A stretch of 14,147 bases of DNA from Fidelibacterota bacterium (GCA_003535775.1 DPYO01000146.1:1897-16043), one strand, 5' to 3'. Positions 1 to 7,135 are shown, numbered from the stretch's first letter. Translations and numbers: made by a program. The notes: a model not told the origin generated them from the letters alone.

Positions 1-669
1 ATCGATCCGTCGTTCAGTTCAACCCGATTGAGTTTATTGGACAGGGGCTTTGCTTTTGCAATTGCTCACATTCGAGGAAGTCAGACGTATGGACGACCCT
101 GGTATGAAGACGGTAAGATGTTTAACAAGATGAACACGTTTACAGATTTTATCGATTGCAGTAAATTATTGATACAGGAAAAATATACGAGTGCAAATCA
201 TTTATTTGCTATGGGCGGGAGTGCCGGCGGGTTACTCATGGGTGCAGTATTGAACTTGGCTCCCGAATTGTACAGAGGGGTATTAGCTTCTGTCCCATTT
301 GTGGATGTGATTAATACGATGTTGGATGAAACTATTCCGCTTACATCAAATGAGTGGGATGAATGGGGTGATCCACGGGAAAAGAAAGAGTTTGATTATA
401 TGATGACATATTCACCTTACGATAATGTGGAGGCTAAGGATTACTCCAATATGTTTGTGGCCACTGGTTATTTTGATTCCCAGGTACAATATTGGGAACC
501 GCAGAAATGGGTGGCTAAACTCCGTGATATAAAAACGGATGATAATGTGCTGATTTTTCATATTAATATGGAAGCGGGGCATGGCGGAAAATCAGGTCGG
601 TTTCGTTACTACCGTGAAGTAGCACTGGAATATGCTTTCATGTTTGATCTTGCAGGAATTGAAAGATAA
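1..669 (+). CDS. ptrB: Oligopeptidase B (S9A prolyl oligopeptidase family), C-terminal part; 5' end outside window
   Basis: The frame is open from base 1 with no start, so this is the last 222 codons of a protein that is normally about 680-700 residues. It covers most of the alpha/beta-hydrolase catalytic domain. The nucleophile lies in GGSAGG (Ser codon 220-222), the acid is probably the Asp in GYFDSQVQYWEP (475-477), and the His is in EAGHGG (580-582), so the triad is complete. The stretches VPFVDVINTMLD and YSPYDNV are typical of oligopeptidase B rather than prolyl oligopeptidase. The family cleaves short peptides after Arg or Lys, so a peptide-degrading role in the cytoplasm or periplasm is expected. 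The missing N-terminal part should hold the propeller that gates substrate size, and any signal peptide. The stop codon shares a base with the next start (TAATG), so the two genes are probably co-transcribed and translationally coupled. The family call is firm; exact specificity is inferred. Confidence 0.93.
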   Translation: MDPSFSSTRLSLLDRGFAFAIAHIRGSQTYGRPWYEDGKMFNKMNTFTDFIDCSKLLIQEKYTSANHLFAMGGSAGGLLMGAVLNLAPELYRGVLASVPFVDVINTMLDETIPLTSNEWDEWGDPREKKEFDYMMTYSPYDNVEAKDYSNMFVATGYFDSQVQYWEPQKWVAKLRDIKTDDNVLIFHINMEAGHGGKSGRFRYYREVALEYAFMFDLAGIER

Positions 670-1175
670 TGTATAAATACCTTATTATTTTGGGAGCTAT
701 TGTTGTTCTTTTTGGACAGAATCAAAACCGTCTATTCTGGGACGGAAGGGACTGGAAACGGATAGAACAGCTTGTGGATTACAATCCGGAACTTTCATAT
801 AGAGCAAAGGCTGCCTACGTGAACGGTGTGCTGGATGGACGCTTGTTTTATTATTTCAAGATCTGGGCAGAGCAATCAGAGTTTGCAGACAGCATCTTCT
901 CAGAAACCCCCGATTATTTATCGACAAAAGAACTGATTAAGTCTCTCAATAGTTTCTATGAGGAGCCCCTTAACGTATATATCCCATTGCCTTCAGCCAT
1001 CATTATCGCAAACATGTACGGAGAGCAGGTACCTGTAATGCTTATCAATGATTATATTCAACAGTCGAAATTCTGGATTAATCAATTGATGTTGGATATG
1101 GAGGAAGATGGGTACGATAAATTATTAGAAGAAAAGGTAAAAAAACATCAGGATAAACTCCTTAAGGAGAATTGA
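669..1175 (+). CDS. Small exported protein of unknown function
   Basis: This encodes 168 residues. I do not recognise the family. Residues 1-16 form a short hydrophobic segment after MYKY, followed by GQNQN. That fits a Sec signal peptide cut near residue 16-18, giving a small periplasmic or surface protein; a single membrane anchor is the alternative. The rest is soluble, rich in aromatic and acidic residues and probably mostly helical, and ends in a charged Glu/Lys-rich tail (about 145-168). No Cys lipobox and no catalytic motif are visible. The ATG overlaps the oligopeptidase B stop by one base, so it most likely belongs to the same transcript. It could be an accessory protein of that peptidase, but only the coupling supports this. 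A possible terminator follows at 1221-1260. Confidence 0.75.
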   Translation: MYKYLIILGAIVVLFGQNQNRLFWDGRDWKRIEQLVDYNPELSYRAKAAYVNGVLDGRLFYYFKIWAEQSEFADSIFSETPDYLSTKELIKSLNSFYEEPLNVYIPLPSAIIIANMYGEQVPVMLINDYIQQSKFWINQLMLDMEEDGYDKLLEEKVKKHQDKLLKEN

Positions 1176-1220
1176 TTCAAGATTAGGAACCCCCTGGAGT
1201 TTTAATTATTTTTATAAAAC

Positions 1221-1260
1221 CAGAGTTGCATGTTTAGGTTGCAAATTCTGTTTATTTTTC
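1221..1260 (+). terminator. Possible rho-independent terminator after the oligopeptidase operon
   Basis: An imperfect hairpin pairs CAGA (1221-1224) with TCTG (1247-1250) and TTGCA (1226-1230) with TGCAA (1240-1244). There is a small internal loop between the two stems and a 9-base apical loop. The T-rich run TTTATTTTTC follows at once (1251-1260). The stem is short and AT-rich, so termination may be weak. TTGCA-N9-TGCAA could instead be a protein-binding dyad. Confidence 0.35.
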
Positions 1261-1286
1261 ATTAGTGCACTTAATTCTCATAATAT

Positions 1287-1338
1287 TGATAATATTTATT
1301 ACAAATTAATTAATATTATTATGTAATAAATATTTACA
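1287..1338 (+). promoter_or_regulatory. Paired TGTAA-N7-TTACA-type operator upstream of the sensor kinase
   Basis: A clear palindrome, ATGTAA-N7-TTACAT, lies at 1321-1339 (core 1322-1338), centred about 30 bases before the kinase ATG. A degenerate copy, TGATA-N7-TTACA, lies at 1287-1303. The two are also parts of a perfect 12-base inverted repeat: AATATTTATTAC at 1291-1302 and its complement at 1323-1334, 20 bases apart. The same 17-base TGTAA-N7-TTACA pattern occurs twice before the lipoprotein gene at 6115. This suggests one regulator, probably the activator encoded at 4493-5926, binds both regions. The position close to the start codon would fit autorepression or autoregulation. I see no sigma-54 promoter in 1176-1359. 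A TTGATA-N19-TAATAT pair (1286-1316) overlaps the first site and could be a weak vegetative promoter. The region is very AT-rich, which raises the chance of accidental dyads. Confidence 0.5.
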
Positions 1339-1359
1339 TAATTACTTATATTTTCTCAA

Positions 1360-4300
1360 ATGAAAATAAATAATTGTTGGGTGTTTTGTATCGTTCTTTC
1401 CTGTTTATCGTTGTCTTTTCTATTGGGAATGGATACGACAACGGGTAGTTGGGTAAATTTAATGTTCAAACCCAACCTCGAGAGTGTCTCACTTCTTCCA
1501 GAGTTTTCCGATGCTTATGGTGTGGCTTTCCGGGATTTGAATGGTGATGGAGATGCTGATTTGTACGTTGTGCGGTTTCGAAACCTGAACCGGATGTTTC
1601 TCTACCAAAGCACAATGGGGAGGTTCAAGGATATCACGATTCAGACCGGACTTGGAGGTAATCTTTATCCCAGGCATTTGGAAAACCTTGAGTTAGGTGC
1701 TTCGGTTGTGGACTATGATAATGACGGTTTGCAGGATGTACTCATTTCAGGTTGGGGAGTAACCACAAAACTATTTCGTCAATCACAAAAATTGAAGTTC
1801 CAGGATGTTTCAGAACAGGTTGGCTTCCAGACACCTTTCAGCGGAAACGGGGGCGTATGGGCTGATGTGGATGTGGATGGGGATTTGGATCTTTATTTAA
1901 CAAATGAGCATGGTGAAAACAGGTTGTATATCCAATCCTCCAAGGGGAAATTCGCTGATAAGGCAGCGGAGTATGGTGTAAATGATGAAGGGATAAGCCA
2001 GAGTGCTTCCTTTGCTGATGTAGACATGGACGGTTATCCGGATCTCTATGTCTGCAATTGGTATGCTCCGGATATTTTTTACCGAAATGATGAGGGATCC
2101 CATTTTGAGAAAAGCTCACTTCCCTTGGTTCACTTGACACAATCCCTGAACAGCAATGGCGTACAATTCGGAGACTTGGATAATGATGGAGATTTAGATC
2201 TTCTGGTTACAGATAGACAGAGACAGAGTCGGTTGTATATTAATAAAAGTGGAAACCTGAGACAGTGGGATTTCCGAGATATGACAGAAGAGACAGGAAT
2301 ACAAAACCCCTTTCCTTCTTATTCGGGGATTATCGCTGACTTAGATAACGATGGATGGCAGGATATCTTCTTCGCCAATATTGGACCCAATCTTTTTTTT
2401 AGAAATCAACAGAATGGATCATTTATCCTGGTGTACAAGGAGCAGGTTAATGCTCAATCAAGGCTTCAATACTATAGCACCGGAGCAGCTGTAGCAGACC
2501 TGGAAGGTGATGGAGATTTGGATCTATTTGTAGCAAGCAAGGATACTGCCAGTACCTTATTTTTAAACCCAGGGAGTGAAGGTCAGTCCATTCGACTTTA
2601 TCTGGAAGGAATTCAGAGTAATCGCGATGCAATTGGAGCAAAAGTTTGGTTGTATTCCAAACAGAAAGGAGATAGCCAACAATCGCTGGTAGGCTATAGG
2701 GAAGTTTCAGGTGGCGGTGGATATTTATCAATCGGAGAAACAGTAGTGCATTTTGGCGCAGAGGACGGTTTTGGATATAGTGCTCTGGTTCAATTTCCAT
2801 CTGGAAAAAAAGTGAAAGTGGACGGATTAAATCCGGGAGAATTTCGCAAAGTCCGAGAAATATCAGGAATCTTCCGAAACATGGTCCTTGCAAAGAAAGA
2901 GATCCTGCGAAAGATTCGATTCCCGTATTTCTGGATCAATTTTTGTTTAATCTTTGTCATGGCTACCACTTTAATGATTTTTTTAAACCTTGCATTCAAA
3001 CGATATAAGTGGTCCAATCGACAAGTTATGGGATTTTTGTTTGGCGGATTAGCAATCTTCTACCTCGTTTATGGACTTGTGGAAGGGCGTTCAATGCAGA
3101 AAGTCCTTTCTGTATTGACTGTAACGGAGTTTATGGTAATGAGCATATTTTTGGGATTTATGGAAAACATTTACCGTGGAAAACTTCATCGATTTGAGTA
3201 TAGAGAAGTACTGAAGGATATTTCTGAACAGGTGATCCTGATCAGGGACAAACACGAGTTATTTCAAAAGCTTGTATATAGCATCAGTGACACACTGGAT
3301 GTGTCATTTGCTGGTATTTGTGTCATAGAGGATAAAAGGTTAGTACGAAAGGATTTTGCAGGCAGCACTGATGCAATCCCGAAAACAGTGAATCTTACGG
3401 ATATACAGTGCGATTCACTTCGCAAAAAGGGAATCACTTTTGAAAAAGAAGTGAGGTCAGTTTTTCCAGGACTATCGGAGAGGACGGGTTTTTTCCCGAT
3501 TTTACATCAGGGGTCATCAACCGCAATCTTACTGATCGGTGAAAAGCGGGATGGAAATCCAGTTCCAAAAGAAGATAATGATTTATTATCGATTATAGCA
3601 AATCAAACTGCACTTTCGCTTGAAAATATTGACTTTATTGAGGAAACAAAAAGTTTGACCCGGAAGGTTGCAGAATCGGAAACCCGAAATCAATATGTGG
3701 AAGAGCTGGAGGAAAGAAATCAAATACAGAAGGATCTTCTTGAGAAATTGAAATCAACCCAGGCTCAATTAGTTCAGAGTGAAAAGATGTCCAGTTTAGG
3801 GCAGTTGGTTGCAGGAATTGCACATGAGTTAAATAATCCAATTAGTTTTATTTATGCGAATATGAAAGAAATGCAAAACTATATTGATATTTTAACTAAG
3901 AAAGAAAAAGTTGACAAGGACGAATTTCAATATATTCGTGAAGATGTTCAAAAACTGATAATAGAAAGTATGGAGGGCAGTAACAGGGTGAAAACCATTG
4001 TGGAAAACTTGAGAAATTTTTCACGGATGGATGAAGGAGAATTCACCCAGACAGATATTCATAAAGGAATTGATTCAGCTCTTCTTTTATTGACCAAGGA
4101 AGCAGGTGAAAGGATCCGGTTTCATAAAGAATACGGAGATATCCCTGAGGTCCTTTGTATTCCCGGACATTTGAATCAGGTATTTATGAACCTTCTCTTG
4201 AATGGGGTTCAAGCTATTCAGGGAGAAGGGAATATTTGGATCAAGACGAATTTGGACAAATCTTGGGTAATTATTAAAATCCGAGACGATGGAAAAGGGA

Positions 4301-4500
4301 TAGAAGAAAAAGAATTGAACAAAATTTTTGATCCGTTTTATTCAACAAAACCCGTTGGGGAAGGAACCGGACTTGGATTAAGTATTAGTTACGGAATTGT
4401 TGAAAAGCATAATGGATCAATTTTGGTGGAAAGCGAAGCAGGCAAAGGAACAACTTTCACTGTCAAAATACCTGCAGAAAAAGGAAAATCTGATGAGTAA
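1360..4500 (+). CDS. Sensor histidine kinase with periplasmic FG-GAP propeller and ASPIC/UnbV domain
   Basis: This encodes 1046 residues. Residues 1-23 are a Sec signal peptide. Seven Asp-rich loops of the DxDxDGxxD type follow, at residues 59-67, 118-126, 169-177, 220-228, 272-280, 327-335 and 380-388. These are FG-GAP/VCBS repeats, expected to form a seven-bladed calcium-binding propeller. Residues about 410-500 match the ASPIC/UnbV domain (GAKVWLY, GGGGYLS, VHFG, VQFPSG). Three membrane helices follow (about 521-546, 555-575, 583-603), which puts the C-terminus in the cytoplasm. After a GAF-like domain (about 620-760) and a coiled coil (760-810) comes HisKA with phospho-acceptor His822 in AGIAHELNNP. 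The HATPase then shows its N box (Asn944/Asn948), DDGKG (976-980), FDPFYSTK (990-997), GEGTGLGLS (1000-1008) and GKGTTF (1028-1033). All kinase motifs are intact. It is predicted to sense a periplasmic ligand and phosphorylate the regulator encoded by the next gene, which overlaps it by 8 bases. The ligand is unknown; calcium or a surface polymer are guesses. There is no clear Shine-Dalgarno; the start is chosen for the signal peptide. Confidence 0.93.
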   Translation: MKINNCWVFCIVLSCLSLSFLLGMDTTTGSWVNLMFKPNLESVSLLPEFSDAYGVAFRDLNGDGDADLYVVRFRNLNRMFLYQSTMGRFKDITIQTGLGGNLYPRHLENLELGASVVDYDNDGLQDVLISGWGVTTKLFRQSQKLKFQDVSEQVGFQTPFSGNGGVWADVDVDGDLDLYLTNEHGENRLYIQSSKGKFADKAAEYGVNDEGISQSASFADVDMDGYPDLYVCNWYAPDIFYRNDEGSHFEKSSLPLVHLTQSLNSNGVQFGDLDNDGDLDLLVTDRQRQSRLYINKSGNLRQWDFRDMTEETGIQNPFPSYSGIIADLDNDGWQDIFFANIGPNLFFRNQQNGSFILVYKEQVNAQSRLQYYSTGAAVADLEGDGDLDLFVASKDTASTLFLNPGSEGQSIRLYLEGIQSNRDAIGAKVWLYSKQKGDSQQSLVGYREVSGGGGYLSIGETVVHFGAEDGFGYSALVQFPSGKKVKVDGLNPGEFRKVREISGIFRNMVLAKKEILRKIRFPYFWINFCLIFVMATTLMIFLNLAFKRYKWSNRQVMGFLFGGLAIFYLVYGLVEGRSMQKVLSVLTVTEFMVMSIFLGFMENIYRGKLHRFEYREVLKDISEQVILIRDKHELFQKLVYSISDTLDVSFAGICVIEDKRLVRKDFAGSTDAIPKTVNLTDIQCDSLRKKGITFEKEVRSVFPGLSERTGFFPILHQGSSTAILLIGEKRDGNPVPKEDNDLLSIIANQTALSLENIDFIEETKSLTRKVAESETRNQYVEELEERNQIQKDLLEKLKSTQAQLVQSEKMSSLGQLVAGIAHELNNPISFIYANMKEMQNYIDILTKKEKVDKDEFQYIREDVQKLIIESMEGSNRVKTIVENLRNFSRMDEGEFTQTDIHKGIDSALLLLTKEAGERIRFHKEYGDIPEVLCIPGHLNQVFMNLLLNGVQAIQGEGNIWIKTNLDKSWVIIKIRDDGKGIEEKELNKIFDPFYSTKPVGEGTGLGLSISYGIVEKHNGSILVESEAGKGTTFTVKIPAEKGKSDE

Positions 4501-5926
4501 AAACATACGAAGGAAAATTTTAATTGTAGATGATGAACCTTCTGTTTTGAATTCTTTAAAACGTACATTACGAAAAGAATACGATGTTATACTGTCTCAG
4601 GATGGTTTTTCTGCAATCCAGGTTTTGAATGAACAAGAAATTGCTGTCATCATTGCAGATCAGCGGATGCCTAAAATGAATGGCGTTACTCTCTTGCAAA
4701 AAGCGATGGAGATCCAGCCTGATACAGCCCGAATTCTTATCACGGGATATTCCGATATCCAGGCTGTCATTAATGCAATAAACGAAGGCAATGTGTATTA
4801 TTATATTCACAAACCATGGGAACCAGAGGACGTACATTTGATCATTCGGCAGGCGATTGACCGGTACAACCTTATCCAGACAAACCGTTCTCTGGTTGCT
4901 GAAATTGAGGAAACAAATCGGCGGTTGTCCGATGAAAATCTGCTTTTAACAAAGGATGCTGAAAAACGGTATTCTTTTGACCAAATCATCGGTGAGAGCC
5001 CGATAATGAATGATGTATTTATATTGATGAGAAAAGTTATTCCCACGGATACAACTGTGTTAATTCTTGGAGAGACTGGAACTGGGAAAGAACTTGTTGC
5101 GCGGGCAATTCACACCAATGGATCCAGGAAAACCGGGATGTTTGTTCCTCAGAATTGCGCAGCGCTACCAGATACGCTCCTTGAAAGCGCTCTTTTTGGT
5201 CACAAAAAAGGGGCGTTTACTGATGCAGTATCAGATAAAAAAGGATTATTTCAAATGGCAGATGGGGGAACGATATTCCTGGATGAGATAACAGACACAT
5301 CAAAAGCGTTTCAACAAAGGCTATTACGCGTACTGCAGGAAGGAGAGATACATCCTTTGGGTTCTGATAAGGCAGTCAAGGTCGATGTTCGTATCATTTC
5401 AGCAAGCCAAAAAGATTTGGGAGAGGAAGTAAAACAAGGAAGGTTTAGAACTGATCTTTTTTACCGATTGAATGTATTTCCAGTTACGCTTCCCACCCTC
5501 CGTGAACGGCACAGTGATATTCCAATTTTAATTGAACATTTTTTAAGAGTGTATTCTCAGCGGTTAGGAAAGAAAATCAATGGGATATCACAGGAGGTTC
5601 TCTCTTCGCTTATGGTTTATCAATTCCCAGGGAATGTACGTGAGTTGGAGAATATTATCGAAAGAGCTGTTGTGTTAGCGAAAGATGGTTCAACCCTGAC
5701 AGAAGACCAAATATCTTTGCATTCGGATCAGCCTTTGGATTTCAATTTGATTTTCCCCATTGAGGAAGATAAAAAGCTGAAAAGTATGGTTGAGGCCCTG
5801 GAGAAAAAGGCAATTCTTCAGGCACTGCAGCGGTGGAAAGGAAATATCAGTAAAGCAGCAAAATCTTTGGGTTTGAGCCGCCCAGGTTTATACCAAAAAA
5901 TAGATCGATATGAAATAAAAATGTAA
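4493..5926 (+). CDS. NtrC-family sigma-54-dependent response regulator (REC-AAA+-Fis)
   Basis: This encodes 477 residues from the ATG at 4493, which sits inside the end of the kinase gene (ATGAGTAA, 8-base overlap) with AAGGAAAA upstream. An in-frame start at 4397 would only add a frame-shifted piece of the kinase, so I reject it. The REC domain (8-122) has the acidic pair Asp13/Asp14, phospho-acceptor Asp56 in ADQRMPKMNG, Thr84 and Lys107; the DQRMP and YIHKPW motifs resemble the HupR-like REC class. A helical linker (123-163) follows. The AAA+ domain (about 164-400) has Walker A GETGTGKE (193-200), Walker B with Asp264/Glu265, and RFRTDLFYRLNVF with the arginine-finger region. The sigma-54-contacting loop reads GAFTDA (240-245) instead of GAFTGA. 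A Fis-type helix-turn-helix ends the protein (about 448-474). The probable targets are the palindromes at 5922-5964 and the sigma-54 promoter at 6060. The partner kinase is the overlapping upstream gene. Confidence 0.95.
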   Translation: MSKNIRRKILIVDDEPSVLNSLKRTLRKEYDVILSQDGFSAIQVLNEQEIAVIIADQRMPKMNGVTLLQKAMEIQPDTARILITGYSDIQAVINAINEGNVYYYIHKPWEPEDVHLIIRQAIDRYNLIQTNRSLVAEIEETNRRLSDENLLLTKDAEKRYSFDQIIGESPIMNDVFILMRKVIPTDTTVLILGETGTGKELVARAIHTNGSRKTGMFVPQNCAALPDTLLESALFGHKKGAFTDAVSDKKGLFQMADGGTIFLDEITDTSKAFQQRLLRVLQEGEIHPLGSDKAVKVDVRIISASQKDLGEEVKQGRFRTDLFYRLNVFPVTLPTLRERHSDIPILIEHFLRVYSQRLGKKINGISQEVLSSLMVYQFPGNVRELENIIERAVVLAKDGSTLTEDQISLHSDQPLDFNLIFPIEEDKKLKSMVEALEKKAILQALQRWKGNISKAAKSLGLSRPGLYQKIDRYEIKM

Positions 5927-5938
5927 AATAAATTTACA
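5922..5938 (+). promoter_or_regulatory. Putative activator-binding palindrome, distal (TGTAA-N7-TTACA)
   Basis: This is a 17-base dyad with perfect 5-base arms that overlaps the regulator's stop codon. Its centre lies about 156 bases before the predicted start of the sigma-54 transcript at 6086. That is the usual distance for an enhancer site of an NtrC-family activator. Its arms match the site at 5946 and the one before the kinase gene. Binding by the activator encoded at 4493-5926 is inferred. Confidence 0.55.
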
Positions 5939-5943
5939 ATATT

Positions 5944-5964
5944 ACTGTAAATAATTATTACAGT
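5944..5964 (+). promoter_or_regulatory. Putative activator-binding palindrome, proximal (ACTGTAA-N7-TTACAGT)
   Basis: The arms extend to 7 perfect bases around a 7-base centre, making this the best copy of the repeated pattern. It is centred about 132 bases before the predicted transcript start and 24 bases from the distal copy. Two adjacent dyads are common for activators that form hexamers on DNA. As RNA it could also fold into a 7-base hairpin and act as a weak terminator for the kinase-regulator operon, but no proper T tract follows. Confidence 0.58.
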
Positions 5965-6059
5965 TTATCATAAATACCTTTTGAATAATTTAATTAAATT
6001 TTGTTATAAATGCTTATATTATGGTACTTAAAAGATATACAAACTATTTTTTCCCCTTT

Positions 6060-6075
6060 TGGCACGTTCATTGTA
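6060..6075 (+). promoter_or_regulatory. Sigma-54 (RpoN) -24/-12 promoter
   Basis: TGGCACG-TTCA-TTGTA matches the sigma-54 consensus TGGCACG-N4-TTGCW with a single change, C to T at -12, and exact spacing between the GG and the -13 G. The base before it is T, also as in the consensus. Transcription should start near 6086, giving a leader of about 29 bases before the ATG at 6115. The two palindromes lie upstream at enhancer distance and an AT-rich 95-base stretch separates them, suited to DNA looping. My by-eye scan found no comparable -24/-12 element elsewhere on the plus strand. Confidence 0.82.
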
Positions 6076-6114
6076 TCTAATCAACTGAAAAATAAAACTT
6101 ATTTGAGGATAATC

Positions 6115-7110
6115 ATGCAGCTATCTAAACACATAATTTATTATGCCATTATCATGCTCTCTTTCTTTTTTGAAGGATGCTATACCCAACTTTCCGTTCA
6201 AAAAAGAGTAGTTGTTGCAGAACAACCATTTCGCAACAACCAAACTGATTCTGATGATCAGGAATATATCTTGGATTCGGATACAATTGTTGTAGAAGAT
6301 GGAGAGTCAGTAACAATAATAAACAATTATTCTTCCTTGTCACTTAATCCCTATTATGATGATCATTGGGGGTTTGATCCATTCTACAATTATAGACCTT
6401 ATGGAAGTATCCATTATTCGTACTGGCATCGGCCGATTTGGACGAATTATGGATACACATATTGGTACGATCCCTATTTTTATGATCCTGGGTATTTCTA
6501 TTATTCCGGGCATTATGGGAGTTATTATGGACATTGGTATGGTTATCCATATTCCAACTGGCATGGGTCATCTTCCTATTACAGTCATTATGAAAAAAAG
6601 AAGCGTAACTGGAACCGGCGGCGAGGAGATCTTGAAAGGCAACCTGTTGTCCGGCCCACTTCTCCACCTTCCGGTAAGCTTGATAACGTGGTTGTCACAT
6701 CAGGGGGACGTAATAACGTAGCACATGTGATTCGTCAACCTGCTCCTTCAAAGAATACTGTCGTACAAAATGATCGAACGATGAATAGAGATAATAGACA
6801 ATCCAAAAACAATAGTAGAAACCGAACAATCATTGTTAGAAGGGGAGACAGGAAAGAAAAGAAATACCAAAAAAAAGAAGCAAAAAAAGATGTAGTAAAA
6901 AGGGTGGGGTCTAGTGCAAAAAAAAAGAAGTACCGGAAAAAGAAATCAAGATCCTATGCTAATGATATAATAAGATCTGTCCTGGGTGAAGTTGTCAGTG
7001 CAGCCTCCCATTCTTCTGGCTCCAAATCTCAATCAAACAGGAAGAAAACTTCAAAAAAATCCAGATCGACAACCCGATCTTCAGAAAAATCAAACCGGCG
7101 ATCAAGATAA
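6115..7110 (+). CDS. Putative surface lipoprotein with Tyr/Trp/His-rich core and polybasic tail
   Basis: This encodes 331 residues from the ATG at 6115. That start has GAGGAT six bases upstream and lies after the predicted sigma-54 transcript start, so the longer in-frame version from 6010 is unlikely. Residues 1-21 are a hydrophobic signal and FFEGC gives a loose lipobox with Cys22. Three regions follow. The first is a short acidic region (about 44-64). The second is an aromatic low-complexity core (about 79-159) with roughly 25 Tyr, 6 Trp and 7 His mixed with Gly, Pro and Asp. The third is a long tail (161-331) rich in Lys, Arg, Ser and Asn, with clusters such as KKKKYRKKKSR. I know no family for this. 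Such composition could suit adhesion, binding of polyanions (polysaccharide, DNA), metal binding or tyrosine cross-linking; none is shown. It is the first gene of the sigma-54 unit, 25 bases before an outer-membrane protein gene. Confidence 0.8.
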   Translation: MQLSKHIIYYAIIMLSFFFEGCYTQLSVQKRVVVAEQPFRNNQTDSDDQEYILDSDTIVVEDGESVTIINNYSSLSLNPYYDDHWGFDPFYNYRPYGSIHYSYWHRPIWTNYGYTYWYDPYFYDPGYFYYSGHYGSYYGHWYGYPYSNWHGSSSYYSHYEKKKRNWNRRRGDLERQPVVRPTSPPSGKLDNVVVTSGGRNNVAHVIRQPAPSKNTVVQNDRTMNRDNRQSKNNSRNRTIIVRRGDRKEKKYQKKEAKKDVVKRVGSSAKKKKYRKKKSRSYANDIIRSVLGEVVSAASHSSGSKSQSNRKKTSKKSRSTTRSSEKSNRRSR

Positions 7111-7135
7111 TCATTTCAACCTATTTAAACACATA

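Noticed and set aside
1197..1242. Possible sigma-54 promoter before the kinase gene
   Set aside because: The TGG at 1199 has no GC twelve bases on. The TTGC at 1239 has GCA, not TGG, at the -24 position.
1291..1360. Insertion-sequence end or attachment site suggested by the 12-base inverted repeat
   Set aside because: There is no transposase, no direct repeat flanking it and only a 20-base spacer. The link to the other TGTAA-N7-TTACA sites explains it better as an operator.
1838..2140. His/Pro-rich open frame on the minus strand within the kinase gene
   Set aside because: It is a mirror of the Asp/Gly-rich calcium loops of the propeller (GAT/GGA codons read backwards), with no start signal or recognisable domain.
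4397..4492. Upstream extension of the response regulator to a start at 4397
   Set aside because: The added 32 residues are the out-of-frame end of the kinase HATPase region. The ATG at 4493 has AAGGAAAA upstream and places the REC domain normally.
6010..6114. Upstream start of the lipoprotein gene at 6010
   Set aside because: It would lie before the predicted sigma-54 transcript start and put 35 residues before the signal peptide. The ATG at 6115 has GAGGAT upstream.
6356..6721. Ile/Met/Gly-rich open frame in the second frame of the lipoprotein gene
   Set aside because: It is a shadow of the repetitive TAT/TGG/CAT codons of the aromatic core, with no ribosome-binding site. Minus-strand frames in the same place have the same cause.
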